Below are positions 1 through 10,730 of a stretch of DNA of 40,330 nucleotides, in pieces. The position numbers and the translations under genes were made by a program. Each line of letters opens with the position of its first letter. Position 1 is the stretch's first letter. The notes beneath the pieces were generated by a model, which was given only the letters and a program-made list of their open reading frames with translations, ran no database searches and had not been told where the DNA came from. The stretch lies in the IMG/VR virus record IMGVR_UViG_3300008114_000140, positions 1-40,330 of that record; one strand, given 5' to 3'. This stretch comes from a virus.

Positions 1-2913
1 ATTGCGGGTAACCACGATTGTAATATGAATAACTCCGATAGGTTGGATGTACTTTCACCTATTGTGGAAGCACTTAATCTTCCAAACTTTCATTACTTAA
101 AAGATACACAAATCTTTTGGGAAGATAAAGTTGCATTTGCGGTATATTCTATTTTTGATAATAAAGATAATTGGCCTAAAGCGGATGATTGGACAATGAT
201 GCCGGCCAGAAAAAAGATTGCACTATTTCACGGACCTGTGGACCATTCACAAACCGATATAGGTTACGTTGTATCATCTCGTCATTTCACAACTGATATG
301 TTCGATGGATACGATTTAGCCCTATTAGGTGATATCCACAAAAGACAAGAACTAATCTCCCCTAAAGGTTGTAAGTGTGTTTATGCAGGTTCGTTAGTGC
401 AACAAAACTTTGGTGAAACATTAGATAAGCACGGATTTCTTGTTTGGGATTTAGATACAATGACTTATGAAGAAGTTGATATCCAAAACGATTATGGTTA
501 CTATACGATGGATGTTATAAATGGTGTAGTACCTGATGTAACCGATATGCCTGTCCATCCCCGTTTAAGAGTAAGATTTTCTGAAACCGATGTAGCAGAT
601 ACCAAACGAGCAATCACCGAAATCAAAATAAAATATGGTGTAGAAGATTTTACAACAATTAAAACGGATAGTTTACAGAAAAAGAAAACCGGTGATAGAG
701 ATAATCAATTGGAATTAGAAGATATAACTGATGTTAATTATCAAAACTCCCTAATTACTGATTATATCCAAAGAATGATGCCGTTTGTTAGTGCAGAAGA
801 TATAGCCGGAATTCAATCTCTTAATAAAGATATTAATAGTAGAATAGTTGCGGACGAACTAACGAGAAACGTACAATGGAAGCCGGTAAGATTTGAATTC
901 AGTAATATGTTTTCATACGGAGAAGATAATGTGATAAACTTCGGCAAAGTAACTGGATTGATGGGATTGTTTGCACCAAATGCAAGCGGAAAATCATCTC
1001 TATTTGATGCAATCTCATTTTGTCTATTTGATAAGTGTAGTAGAGCATTCAAAGCGGCACATGTTATGAACAATAGAAAGGCCGATTTTCATTGCCAATT
1101 GGATTTTCAAATAGAAGGTGTAGAATACTCAATAAGAAGGGAAGCAAGGACTGTTAATAAGGGAAAGAACGTTAAAGTAGATGTACAATTTTGGAGAACG
1201 TTAGATGGGGTAGCTGAATCCCTTAATGGAACTGAAAGAAGGGATACCAACCAGGTTATCGAAGGGTATGTGGGAAGATATGAAGATTTTGTACTAACCG
1301 CACTTTCACTACAAGGAAACAACGCTCTATTCATTGATAAACCACAATCGGAAAGAAAAGACCTATTGGTTCAATTTATGGGATTGGATATATTTGATAA
1401 ATTATATGAAGCGGCGGCTGAAGACATTAAGGAAGTGGCTGTACTTATCAGAAATTTCAAACGTACTGATTTTACTTCTGAATTGGCGACGAAGGAAACC
1501 GAATTCAATACTAAAAAATCAGAATTAAATGATTTAAATAAAACCCTAAAAGATTATACCGAATCCAGAGATAGAATCCAAAATCAAATATCTGATTTAA
1601 AGGAATCTTTGATACCTACTGATTCTAATCTGGATATCAACGTATTGGGTGATTCCAGAAGGACCATTGAGAGGAAATTAGAAAGTAATGGTAATGATAA
1701 GAAAACAAAGGAATCGAAAATAAAAGAGTTTGAGGGGGTTTTAAACGAAGTATCGGAATCAATTAGTATGTACGATAATGTTAATGGGTTATCGATAGAT
1801 GATGCGAAGAAAGAGTGGGACCTTGCAAAAGGTAAACTATCGGATATTCAACAACAAATAGACCGTTTGGAATCTCAATATGAGAGGAATTTAGAGAAGC
1901 TTACACATTTGGAAACACATGAATATGACCCAAATTGTAAGTTTTGTATGAACAATGTATTTGTGAAGGATGCAATTGCAACAAAAGAAATAGTTAAAAC
2001 ACAGGAATCACAGTTAGAAACACTTAATATTGCACAACATGCTTTGATAAGAGTAACTGAACCTTTTTCCGAAGTAGAGGAAGTATGGGAAAAGCTGGTT
2101 GATTTAAGAAATAAGTATAATAAAGGAATTGTACTTAAAGAAAAGACTGAAGCTGAATTAGATGGTTTAGAAACACAAACCGAACTTCTTAAAACTCAAT
2201 TAGAAGGTGTTGATAGTGATATTCAACGATATAACGAAAACATTGCAACGATAAGTAAAAATACAGCAATAAACCAAGAAATTAGAGTTTTAGAAGTTGA
2301 TAAGAAAAATATAGAAAGTGATATTGCAATCACCAATAAAAAAATATTGACTATTACTGGTGAGATGGGTTCTATTGAATCGTTTATAAATGTGACAAAA
2401 TCTAAAATACAAGAAGTTAAAGATTTAGAACAAAAGAATGATTTATATACCTACTATTTGGATGCTGTTAAAAAAGATGGTGTACCTTATGAACTTATTT
2501 CTAAAGCAATGCCGGTAATTGAGAATGAAGTAAACAATATTCTAGCACAAGTTGTAGATTTCTCACTTTCAATGGATACCGATGGTAAGAACATTAACGC
2601 TAAAATCGTTTACGAAGACCAGGCATGGAATTTAGAGATGTGTAGTGGTATGGAGAAGTTTATATCCGGGCTGGCTATTAGAGTGGCTCTAATTAACATC
2701 TGTGGATTACCTAGACCTAACTTCCTAGTAATAGATGAAGGGTTTGGTACATTGGATGCGGATAATCTATCTTCATTGTTTATGATGATGCAGTATCTTA
2801 AAACACAATTCGATTTTATTTGGATGATTTCTCACTTGGAACAAATGAGAGATATCGTAGATGGGTTAATTGAGATTAAAAAGGATAATGGGTTTTCTAA
2901 AATTAACTTTTAG
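1..2913 (+). CDS. gp47-gp46: Fused Mre11/SbcD-Rad50/SbcC-type recombination nuclease (gp47-gp46-like), 5' partial
   Basis: Double-strand-end processing nuclease with its ATPase in one polypeptide. The frame is open from base 1, before the first Met at 25, and encodes the metallophosphatase GNHD motif at bases 7-18, so the true start is upstream of the window. Numbered from Met 25: a second phosphoesterase His in FHGPVD (H69) and LLGDIHKR (H105) complete an Mre11-like N-terminal part of about 285 residues. The Rad50-like part follows: Walker A APNASGKSS near 317-325, a long coiled coil, a zinc hook CKFC (C638, C641), an ABC signature CSGMEKF, Walker B LVIDEGFGTLD (D904, E905) and an H-loop WMISHLE. 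In T4 the two subunits are separate genes (47 and 46); here there is no stop or restart between them. The role in phage recombination and replication is inferred from the family. Confidence 0.93.
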   Translation: MAGNHDCNMNNSDRLDVLSPIVEALNLPNFHYLKDTQIFWEDKVAFAVYSIFDNKDNWPKADDWTMMPARKKIALFHGPVDHSQTDIGYVVSSRHFTTDMFDGYDLALLGDIHKRQELISPKGCKCVYAGSLVQQNFGETLDKHGFLVWDLDTMTYEEVDIQNDYGYYTMDVINGVVPDVTDMPVHPRLRVRFSETDVADTKRAITEIKIKYGVEDFTTIKTDSLQKKKTGDRDNQLELEDITDVNYQNSLITDYIQRMMPFVSAEDIAGIQSLNKDINSRIVADELTRNVQWKPVRFEFSNMFSYGEDNVINFGKVTGLMGLFAPNASGKSSLFDAISFCLFDKCSRAFKAAHVMNNRKADFHCQLDFQIEGVEYSIRREARTVNKGKNVKVDVQFWRTLDGVAESLNGTERRDTNQVIEGYVGRYEDFVLTALSLQGNNALFIDKPQSERKDLLVQFMGLDIFDKLYEAAAEDIKEVAVLIRNFKRTDFTSELATKETEFNTKKSELNDLNKTLKDYTESRDRIQNQISDLKESLIPTDSNLDINVLGDSRRTIERKLESNGNDKKTKESKIKEFEGVLNEVSESISMYDNVNGLSIDDAKKEWDLAKGKLSDIQQQIDRLESQYERNLEKLTHLETHEYDPNCKFCMNNVFVKDAIATKEIVKTQESQLETLNIAQHALIRVTEPFSEVEEVWEKLVDLRNKYNKGIVLKEKTEAELDGLETQTELLKTQLEGVDSDIQRYNENIATISKNTAINQEIRVLEVDKKNIESDIAITNKKILTITGEMGSIESFINVTKSKIQEVKDLEQKNDLYTYYLDAVKKDGVPYELISKAMPVIENEVNNILAQVVDFSLSMDTDGKNINAKIVYEDQAWNLEMCSGMEKFISGLAIRVALINICGLPRPNFLVIDEGFGTLDADNLSSLFMMMQYLKTQFDFIWMISHLEQMRDIVDGLIEIKKDNGFSKINF

Positions 2914-3079
2914 AATTAACTGGTAATATATTTTTAGGTAGAGGTTTCTTTGAAGCTTCTACCTTTTCTTTTATAAGGGTTTCTACTAATCCATTTATTT
3001 TGTATCCTCTTTCTTTACAAAATTCTTTTAATAATTGATGAATTTCAGCATCAATTTGTATCATTGAGTATTTTTTCAT
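2903..3079 (-). CDS. Small ribbon-helix-helix (CopG/Arc-like) protein, 58 aa
   Basis: Short minus-strand gene in the only sizeable gap of the left part. Translation from the ATG at 3079 gives 58 residues ending in TAA at 2905-2903. It begins MKKYSMIQIDAEIHQLLKEF and continues with a second amphipathic helix (residues 29-43, NGLVETLIKEKVEAS). A short beta strand followed by two helices is the CopG/Arc/MetJ pattern of dimeric DNA-binding repressors. Its last 11 bases overlap the end of the convergent gp47-gp46 fusion. It is the only minus-strand gene I support here, so it may be an early regulator. Function is inferred from fold pattern only; it could also be an antitoxin-like orphan. Confidence 0.62.
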   Translation of the reverse strand: MKKYSMIQIDAEIHQLLKEFCKERGYKINGLVETLIKEKVEASKKPLPKNILPVNSKS

Positions 3080-3139
3080 AACGTTTCTTTAGTTTTATTT
3101 AGTATTCTTTAGATTTTTCTTTTGATTATAATTATTGTA

Positions 3140-3149
3140 AATATTTATT
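3140..3149 (+). promoter_or_regulatory. Late-type box AATATTTATT before the giant fibre gene
   Basis: This variant of the recurrent TATATTTATA box lies about 27 bases upstream of the ATG at 3177. The match is imperfect, so confidence is lower than for the exact boxes. Confidence 0.4.
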
Positions 3150-3176
3150 TTATATCATTAGAAAATAACACTATTA

Positions 3177-6100
3177 ATGCCAAGAATAAAAAAATACGCA
3201 GATGGTCAGAAAAGTAATTTAAATCCAGTACAGACATTAAGTTCTTTTCAAACATTTCTGATAGATGACAGTCCGAATTCCACATATTTTAAAATTACCG
3301 AATTTAACGATACGTTTACTGGTGGTAAAAATGGATTTTTAATAGAAGGGTCTGAATATCTAAAAGAAACAACTGAAATAAAAATACAAATATTAGATGT
3401 TGCTGGCAATCCTGTTTATTATGAACCTGGTAATGGTGTACCTGAATACTATGAAGGTACTTCTAAACTAATAGCAGTTTATATATACGAAGATACTCCG
3501 ATAGGTGAAGCAAAGATTACTATTCTCGGTGAGTTGAAAAGTTATGTAGATGACGGTGGTGTTGTAAGAGATGTACCTGATGAGTGGAAAAATGTTTATA
3601 ATGTAAAATGGGAAAAACCATTTAAAATTAATAGATTATTATCGAATGAGGATAAGGTAAGATTTTATAAAAGACCAAACGTATCTATTACGGAAATAGT
3701 AAAACCTATTTATTCTAATATTAGCTCTACAATAACACAAAAAGGGCATGTAGATGGTTTTTCACAAGTACCCGCCGCCGGTACTCCCCTTACAAATTTT
3801 AGCCAACCAACAAGTTATCTTGTACAAATTAACGATGGTGGTGCATGGACGGGTTCGGTAGTTGGAACAACAATTGAATTTACTGACCTTAATTTCTTTT
3901 CACAAGCAGATGATATAATTAGTAAAACTGATTTAACAATTACTAATCCTTATACCGTAAATGGATTGGTATCAGATTTTTCAAATCAAAGATATACCGC
4001 ATCATTTAATTATATTGAGGGACTAGATAATTTAAAAACCGCACTTACCGGTTCATTTGCAAAAATAACATTATCGGATTTAACTACATTCGTAGGGGAT
4101 GTGGCTAGAGTAAAGATATTCAGAAAATCTCAATCAGACCTTTCCGATTATCAATTTATACAAGAAATTCAGTTAGAGTCTAATGAAATATTAAGAGATT
4201 TAGAAACAACTGTTAAGAATGAAGAATATTATGGTGGATTTGATTTATTTAATTTTAAAAATTATTGGGTAACTTCTTCTAATAATTTATCTACTGAATT
4301 TAATCAAACGTATCTATACAACTCGGTTAAATTAAACAGTTCAGGAACAAATTTATTCTATACAACTAAATCTTTAGATATTAATGCTGATAGTGAATAT
4401 AGTTTAACATTTAACGTTAGAGCGGGTAGTCCAATTAATACTACTGATACTCTTTTGGTATATTTAAGTGGTTCTAAACAGTCTACATATAACAATGTAA
4501 TAACAAATGTAGGCACAAAGCAAAATATTTTAAATGTAACTTCCGATAATAGTTTATTACAAAAATCTCAAATAACTGCAAACTTTAAAGCGGAAGATTT
4601 ATCGGATGTAAAATTATTTTTTGAAGTTAAAGGAAATGCATGGTATATATCGGATGTAAGTTTAAGAGCATCACAAGAAACTGCATTTTCTCCGGATGAA
4701 ATTTCGTTTATTCAACCAATACCAAGAACATTACCAAGAGAAACATTTGATTTTAGATTTCAGTTTTACGATATTAATAACAATTATATTCCTGTAGTTG
4801 TTGAAGAAAGTAAAACATTTGATGGTGGTAATTTAAATGTAATTAATAAAGATTTACAACTAGTTCCATCTTCTTTATATTTCCAATTTGATTCTGGATC
4901 CGGAAATGGTAACCCTATTCCACCAACCGTAATTTCGATTGATGTAATAAAAAGCTATTTAACCGGTTCGGTAACATATACATCTCGTTCTTTTGATTTT
5001 TTTGGAAATGAATTATCTTCTTCTCAATACGTTGGGGGACAAGTGCCTGGATTACTTTTGAATAGAGAAACTGATTTATTAACTTTAACTGTTGCAAACT
5101 TTACAGGTTCTAACGAAGATATTGTTGTTCAATATATAGAATTTACCGGTGAGTGTGAAGGAATAAATGATTCCATTATCATAACAAGAGTTGTAGATGG
5201 TAAGGGTGGTGTAAATTATGAGATAAGACCATATAGAGGAACTGTAATTAGAAATAATGACCCATCTGGTTCACTTGAAGTTCAGGCAGTAAGAATAGAT
5301 GGAATAAACGAATTAGATATTAGAAGTGGATTGCCATACGGCCGTTCTAGTAATAGATTATACGTTGCTTCTGGTTCATATTATGTAACATTGACCGATG
5401 CATCTGCCAGTGGATTTGTAAAAGGAATTTATCCAGGTGTTACCGGTTCTGGAGAACTTGATTATAATGCAATTTTTAATAGAGATTCAATAGATGGGCA
5501 AAGAACTATTTACTTAATAGCATCGGGTTCAGAACCTACTCCAACAAATCCTAATGTAACTGCATCAATTTATACAACATTAACATTAACGGATTTATTA
5601 GATGGTATTGATGCTGGATTTGTAACCTACGATGCTGATGCATTTACTATAAATCCAAGATTATCAAAAGTATTTACTCCACCATCTGCAAGTGCAACTG
5701 CATCGTTTTATAGAAGGGGTACAAGTTCAAATCCAATTTCGGCATCAGTTATGGTTTACCCATCGATGTCTATAAATTCAGATTTTGTACCAGAGTATTG
5801 GGTATATTATATGACTCAGAGTGTAAATTCTGATATTAAAATAAGTGCAACTGATGATAATAACTACATTATAAATTCTACTTTAGAAAATCAATTTGTA
5901 GGAACACCTTTATCTCAAAGTAAAACTCTTACAATAAATTGGACTTATATTGAACCATATTCTTCGGAATCAGTAAGCATTAATAAAACGTTTACAATTG
6001 TTCCAGAAGGTAAACCTGGAGATGAAAGTATAGTATTTGAAATAGTTCCTGCGAATGTAAATCTTAATGCAAACTCAAGAGGTATTGTAAATGATTATAA

Positions 6101-9100
6101 ACCATCTACTGGTGAAATTAGATTGAAGCAAGGGTCTAGATATTTGTTATTTACTGGAAGTAGATTTCCTGGAACATTCCATATTGCAACAGCATCTATT
6201 GTAGCAAATAATATAACAAATGGTAATATAAGATTTGATAACAACTATACTCATTCACTTATTTTTAGTGCATCATCTAATATGACTAATTTAAGTGGAA
6301 GTATTGAATTTCCATTAGAGATTCAACCGTATTACACATCATCGGTTTATACAGCGAGTGTGTATCAGTATTTTACAAAAATATTAGATGGACCTCCACC
6401 GATTCAGATTGTAATATCACCAACATCGGTGGCAATACCTGCGGATGAAGTTGGTTATATTTCTTCATATGCAAGTACGAACACTACATTGACTGTTAAA
6501 GAAGGTGATGATTTTCTTACCTTTACAACGCGTTCAACTGCACCGGGTACTTGGAGAATAAATTCAATAGAAACTCGTAATTCTGGAGTTTGGAATATAA
6601 GAACGGGTTCATTATCATCATCTTCATTAAGTACAGCTACTATAAATTATAATAGGTTTGATGCACCATATGTTTCTGCAAGTGCTTTATATACAATTCA
6701 AGTATATCCATTTGCATTGGGGAGCGGGCATCAATATACATCTTCTATTTTTACTAGGACTCAAACATTTACAAAAAACGTAGCACCACCAAATGCACGT
6801 TCATTGGATTTTAGAGCATCAACGGCTACAATTAATTACGATAGAGATGGATATACTGATGTTGGTGATGTTACACTTACCGTAACTGCATTCAACACAA
6901 CAGGTTCGTACATACCTGGTCAAACTGATGGACCGAATGCATATTTGTATTATGTAGAATCGGATGGTAGTGAAACATTTTATGCAGGGCCTAGTGTATT
7001 GGAAGGAACACCGCCGTTTTGTGAATTTAGCGGAATAAGTGGTGGTGATGCTGCAGGACCTGGTGAAAACAAAACATGGAAAGTAAAATTAACCGATGGT
7101 GCGGCACCAACTGTAACTCCATCAGTTCCATTACCACCATCAATAATAAAAGCAGAAGCACAATTAACAATAGCCGGTATTAAGGGTGGGGCAGATGCAT
7201 ACAAATACTCTGCAACAAATACCAATGCATCCATAACCGCTGATTTGTGGACAACGCAGTTTACGGGAAGTGGAATGCAAATTTCGGCATTTAAAGGTAC
7301 AACTCAATTAGCACATACATCATCATACGTTATATCGCAAGAAGTTAATGATTATTTAGGAAATTTAATTGGTAACCTTGGATATTATTCTGCATCAATT
7401 TTTACTACATCTTCTTGGATTAATGTTGCACCACCCAATAGATTGATAGGTAACCCTGCGGCAATTAACGATATAGTTAGTTGGTACGCACCTGCGGTTA
7501 ATCATAGTGCTGAAATTATTTATAAAATCGATTATGAAAAAAATAGACAAATTGATTTTGTAACACAATCATTAGCAGTTCAATTTACACCACCGGCACC
7601 TTATAGTGCAAACTTATCCAGTGAAAACGCTGGAATTATATATAGAGTTTCTGGAGAAGTCGAATTTGATTTATCTACAACTACAATAAGAGTTTTTAGA
7701 GGAGATTTAGAATTAACAAATGTTTCAACTTTTAGCGGAGGGCAATTAGATGCATATGGTGTAACCGGATATCCAAATCAATGTAGAGTAAGTATTCTAT
7801 CATACTCTGGACATTTAACTTTGGCCGGTGGATTAACGGCTGGTTCTCATGTTTCGGGTGGTCCGGCATCTTTTGCAGGTATAAGTAATTGGTCAAGTCC
7901 TGAAACAATTTCATCCGGTGAAATTATATTCCAAATAGATTGTGAAGGTAGAGAAACGCTTTATAAAACTCTTTCTCTATCAGTAGTATATGAAGGTAAT
8001 ACTGGTCCTGGTATTGTGATGAGAGGTATATGGAGTTCAACTATTGATTATATATCTGAAATAGCAAACCAAAGAAGAGATGCTGTAATTTGGCCTGACC
8101 CAGCAACAATAAATAAAGAAACACACTATTGGGCTGCTATAACAGGTAGTGGACCTGGAACACCGGTTGGAGCACAACAACCAGATGGTTCGGCACCATA
8201 TACTGATACAACATATTGGCAGTATTTAGGACAAGAAGAATTTTTTGTATCGGCCAAGATTGCGATATTTGAAGAATCATATGTAAAGAATACTTTAAAT
8301 GTTGGTACTAAAGATGGAACTGGTGCTTTTGCCAATATTGTATTAGCGGGTGGTAGAACTGACCCATATATTGCCATAGGCCAAACGGGTACACAAGGAA
8401 CATCGGGTACAGGAACTTCAATTAGCGGACCGGGTGTAATTGGGTATAATAGACCCGGTATTTTTATGGGTGTTTATGAAGACGGTGCAAATGGTACAAC
8501 AGGACGTTTCTCAATTAAAACAACTGGTACATCTGGTAAGGGAATGTTTTGGGATGGTGACCAATTGACTATAGTTGGTTCTATACGTCAAAGACAACCT
8601 GGTATTCCTGAAGGAAGTTATAGAGGTATATGGGCTTCTGGGGTAACCTATTATCCAGACGATACTGTAAGATATGCATCATCTACATGGATAAATTCAA
8701 ATACACATACTTCTACAAACGATAACAATATTAATACCGGTTATCCACCGGATGCAACCAATACTTGGGCAGTATCCGCTGCAGCTGGTACATCTGGAAC
8801 AACTGGCACATCCGGCACCACTGGTACCGCGGGCACAACTGGTACTGCTGGGGGTCCTGGTCCTGGTGTTGTATATAGGGGATTATTTAATCCAAATGAA
8901 AGATATTTTCATACAACCGAAAGAAAAGATATTACTAAATATGGTAGTACATACTATCTCACAAATAATACGGGATTGAATGGAAGTGCGGGTACTCAAG
9001 GTGCCGGTACATTTTGGAATTATCCTGGTGGCGGAAATACAAACTGGACTTCGTTTGGTGCACAATTCAGTTCAGTAGCAACCGATGTATTATTTGCAGT

Positions 9101-10715
9101 AGAACAATATGTTGATAAAACTATTAATATCGGTGCAAGAGGAGCAAATTCACTTATTGTTTTAAATGCAAATGAAAGTGGTTCTAATGCTAATCCTTAT
9201 TTATCTATTGGACAAATAAGCTCTAGTATTGGTCCTGGTAACTGGGTTACAGAATCTCAAGTTCAAGGTTATGATAATACTGGAATTTTTATGGGATTTG
9301 ACCAAGGGGTTTCGAAATTATCATTAAAGGGAGTATCTGGTTCGCTTCTTTGGAACGGTGAAGATTTATCTATAAATGGTTCTATTAATTCAAATGATGG
9401 TACAATTGGTGGATGGACTATAGGACCTGGATCAATAATATCAGCAGACCAAAATATTAGATTATATTCAGAACCATCCGAATCAATTGCGGTATTTGAT
9501 GGCGCAGGTAGTTTAAGATTTTTCGCAAATACAAAATTAACATTACCAGAACCAACTGGCATAACATATCCAAATGCTATTTTACCAACATATACTACTT
9601 CATCAAATCAAACTAATGGTGTACCAAATGATGGAACATTTGACCCATATTATGGTGGAACTATTGCATATGATTATAATATTATACCAAGTTCAAATGG
9701 TTCGTTCACCACTCAAGCAGCCGGTCAACATGTTATAACATATAATTTACCATTCAGTTATAATAATTATGTAACCGCAAATGGTTCAGCGGATGGGACT
9801 TTATACTTACGTTTGATTCTCACAACAGGAGGACATTATCCACAGCCATTTACTAATTATGTAGAAACTTCAAACTATGCAATTGCATCTGCACAAGGTA
9901 CGGTAAATCAATATTATGAATGGAACGGATTTCAATATACAATATCTTATTATCCAGGATCTCAAACTTCTTATTTGCCGGCAACAAAAATGACAATATT
10001 GGCAGATTTACAATCTGGAGTAACTTATTATTTAACTTTAGTTGGATACGCATACGCGCATAGTAATGATACATCTGACCCGTCTCAGTATCCTCCGTAT
10101 GGATTTGATTCGGAAGTAGATACAAGCTTGTTTGCAGCATCTACTGGAACTGTAACAATAAAAACAATATCAGCGGGTACTATTATAAATGGTGGTGGCT
10201 TCCAGGCCGTATTGGCAGATGATAAGTATTTGAGGGTAAGAGATGGTGTAAGTGGTTCTTATAACTTTTCAACCGAAATCACAGGTAGTTTAATGGTCGA
10301 TAGGTCGATTAGTAAATATAGTAATGGATATGGAAATCCATCTGCAGTAAAAGCATTTGGAACAATTAGATACAATGGTGGTGGTATTACAAATGCTGCA
10401 AACTATACTATTTTAAATCGTTACAATATTAGTAGTACATTAGCTGTAGGTTCATTTAATATTTATGATGTAATTTTTACCAATCCAATGGATTCTACGG
10501 ATTATATTGTTCAAACCACAACGTCAAACGTAACATATGCTAGCCAAGAAGTTGGAAATATGGCCGTAATTACTGGAAAAAGTATTAGTGGATTTTCTTT
10601 TAGAATAGAAAGACCTAGTCATACTAGTCCTGGTATTGTAACAACCTATATTGGCGGTAACCTTGCTGGACATTGGACACCTGAATTTGTTGATTTTGTA
10701 GTATTGGCAAGATAA
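3177..10715 (+). CDS. Giant virion fibre/adhesin protein, 2512 aa
   Basis: Very long structural protein, probably part of a tail fibre or baseplate-attached adhesin. It has no signal peptide or membrane segment. The composition is rich in Ser, Thr, Gly, Asn and Tyr with many beta-strand-like blocks (for example TLTVTAFNTTGS). I read this as a string of Ig-like or carbohydrate-binding-like modules over residues 150-1650. Collagen-like GTxGTx runs follow near 1736 and near 1868-1895, each before a block beginning (V)xRGxx. Near 2077 a GGWTIGPGSI segment occurs, typical of modular phage fibre C-termini. The last 450 residues are likely the receptor-binding tip. A probable fibre chaperone gene follows after 15 bases. 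The start is the first ATG after an A/T-rich leader. The exact tail position is unknown. Confidence 0.75.
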   Translation: MPRIKKYADGQKSNLNPVQTLSSFQTFLIDDSPNSTYFKITEFNDTFTGGKNGFLIEGSEYLKETTEIKIQILDVAGNPVYYEPGNGVPEYYEGTSKLIAVYIYEDTPIGEAKITILGELKSYVDDGGVVRDVPDEWKNVYNVKWEKPFKINRLLSNEDKVRFYKRPNVSITEIVKPIYSNISSTITQKGHVDGFSQVPAAGTPLTNFSQPTSYLVQINDGGAWTGSVVGTTIEFTDLNFFSQADDIISKTDLTITNPYTVNGLVSDFSNQRYTASFNYIEGLDNLKTALTGSFAKITLSDLTTFVGDVARVKIFRKSQSDLSDYQFIQEIQLESNEILRDLETTVKNEEYYGGFDLFNFKNYWVTSSNNLSTEFNQTYLYNSVKLNSSGTNLFYTTKSLDINADSEYSLTFNVRAGSPINTTDTLLVYLSGSKQSTYNNVITNVGTKQNILNVTSDNSLLQKSQITANFKAEDLSDVKLFFEVKGNAWYISDVSLRASQETAFSPDEISFIQPIPRTLPRETFDFRFQFYDINNNYIPVVVEESKTFDGGNLNVINKDLQLVPSSLYFQFDSGSGNGNPIPPTVISIDVIKSYLTGSVTYTSRSFDFFGNELSSSQYVGGQVPGLLLNRETDLLTLTVANFTGSNEDIVVQYIEFTGECEGINDSIIITRVVDGKGGVNYEIRPYRGTVIRNNDPSGSLEVQAVRIDGINELDIRSGLPYGRSSNRLYVASGSYYVTLTDASASGFVKGIYPGVTGSGELDYNAIFNRDSIDGQRTIYLIASGSEPTPTNPNVTASIYTTLTLTDLLDGIDAGFVTYDADAFTINPRLSKVFTPPSASATASFYRRGTSSNPISASVMVYPSMSINSDFVPEYWVYYMTQSVNSDIKISATDDNNYIINSTLENQFVGTPLSQSKTLTINWTYIEPYSSESVSINKTFTIVPEGKPGDESIVFEIVPANVNLNANSRGIVNDYKPSTGEIRLKQGSRYLLFTGSRFPGTFHIATASIVANNITNGNIRFDNNYTHSLIFSASSNMTNLSGSIEFPLEIQPYYTSSVYTASVYQYFTKILDGPPPIQIVISPTSVAIPADEVGYISSYASTNTTLTVKEGDDFLTFTTRSTAPGTWRINSIETRNSGVWNIRTGSLSSSSLSTATINYNRFDAPYVSASALYTIQVYPFALGSGHQYTSSIFTRTQTFTKNVAPPNARSLDFRASTATINYDRDGYTDVGDVTLTVTAFNTTGSYIPGQTDGPNAYLYYVESDGSETFYAGPSVLEGTPPFCEFSGISGGDAAGPGENKTWKVKLTDGAAPTVTPSVPLPPSIIKAEAQLTIAGIKGGADAYKYSATNTNASITADLWTTQFTGSGMQISAFKGTTQLAHTSSYVISQEVNDYLGNLIGNLGYYSASIFTTSSWINVAPPNRLIGNPAAINDIVSWYAPAVNHSAEIIYKIDYEKNRQIDFVTQSLAVQFTPPAPYSANLSSENAGIIYRVSGEVEFDLSTTTIRVFRGDLELTNVSTFSGGQLDAYGVTGYPNQCRVSILSYSGHLTLAGGLTAGSHVSGGPASFAGISNWSSPETISSGEIIFQIDCEGRETLYKTLSLSVVYEGNTGPGIVMRGIWSSTIDYISEIANQRRDAVIWPDPATINKETHYWAAITGSGPGTPVGAQQPDGSAPYTDTTYWQYLGQEEFFVSAKIAIFEESYVKNTLNVGTKDGTGAFANIVLAGGRTDPYIAIGQTGTQGTSGTGTSISGPGVIGYNRPGIFMGVYEDGANGTTGRFSIKTTGTSGKGMFWDGDQLTIVGSIRQRQPGIPEGSYRGIWASGVTYYPDDTVRYASSTWINSNTHTSTNDNNINTGYPPDATNTWAVSAAAGTSGTTGTSGTTGTAGTTGTAGGPGPGVVYRGLFNPNERYFHTTERKDITKYGSTYYLTNNTGLNGSAGTQGAGTFWNYPGGGNTNWTSFGAQFSSVATDVLFAVEQYVDKTINIGARGANSLIVLNANESGSNANPYLSIGQISSSIGPGNWVTESQVQGYDNTGIFMGFDQGVSKLSLKGVSGSLLWNGEDLSINGSINSNDGTIGGWTIGPGSIISADQNIRLYSEPSESIAVFDGAGSLRFFANTKLTLPEPTGITYPNAILPTYTTSSNQTNGVPNDGTFDPYYGGTIAYDYNIIPSSNGSFTTQAAGQHVITYNLPFSYNNYVTANGSADGTLYLRLILTTGGHYPQPFTNYVETSNYAIASAQGTVNQYYEWNGFQYTISYYPGSQTSYLPATKMTILADLQSGVTYYLTLVGYAYAHSNDTSDPSQYPPYGFDSEVDTSLFAASTGTVTIKTISAGTIINGGGFQAVLADDKYLRVRDGVSGSYNFSTEITGSLMVDRSISKYSNGYGNPSAVKAFGTIRYNGGGITNAANYTILNRYNISSTLAVGSFNIYDVIFTNPMDSTDYIVQTTTSNVTYASQEVGNMAVITGKSISGFSFRIERPSHTSPGIVTTYIGGNLAGHWTPEFVDFVVLAR

Positions 10716-10730
10716 AAAAATGAATAATTT

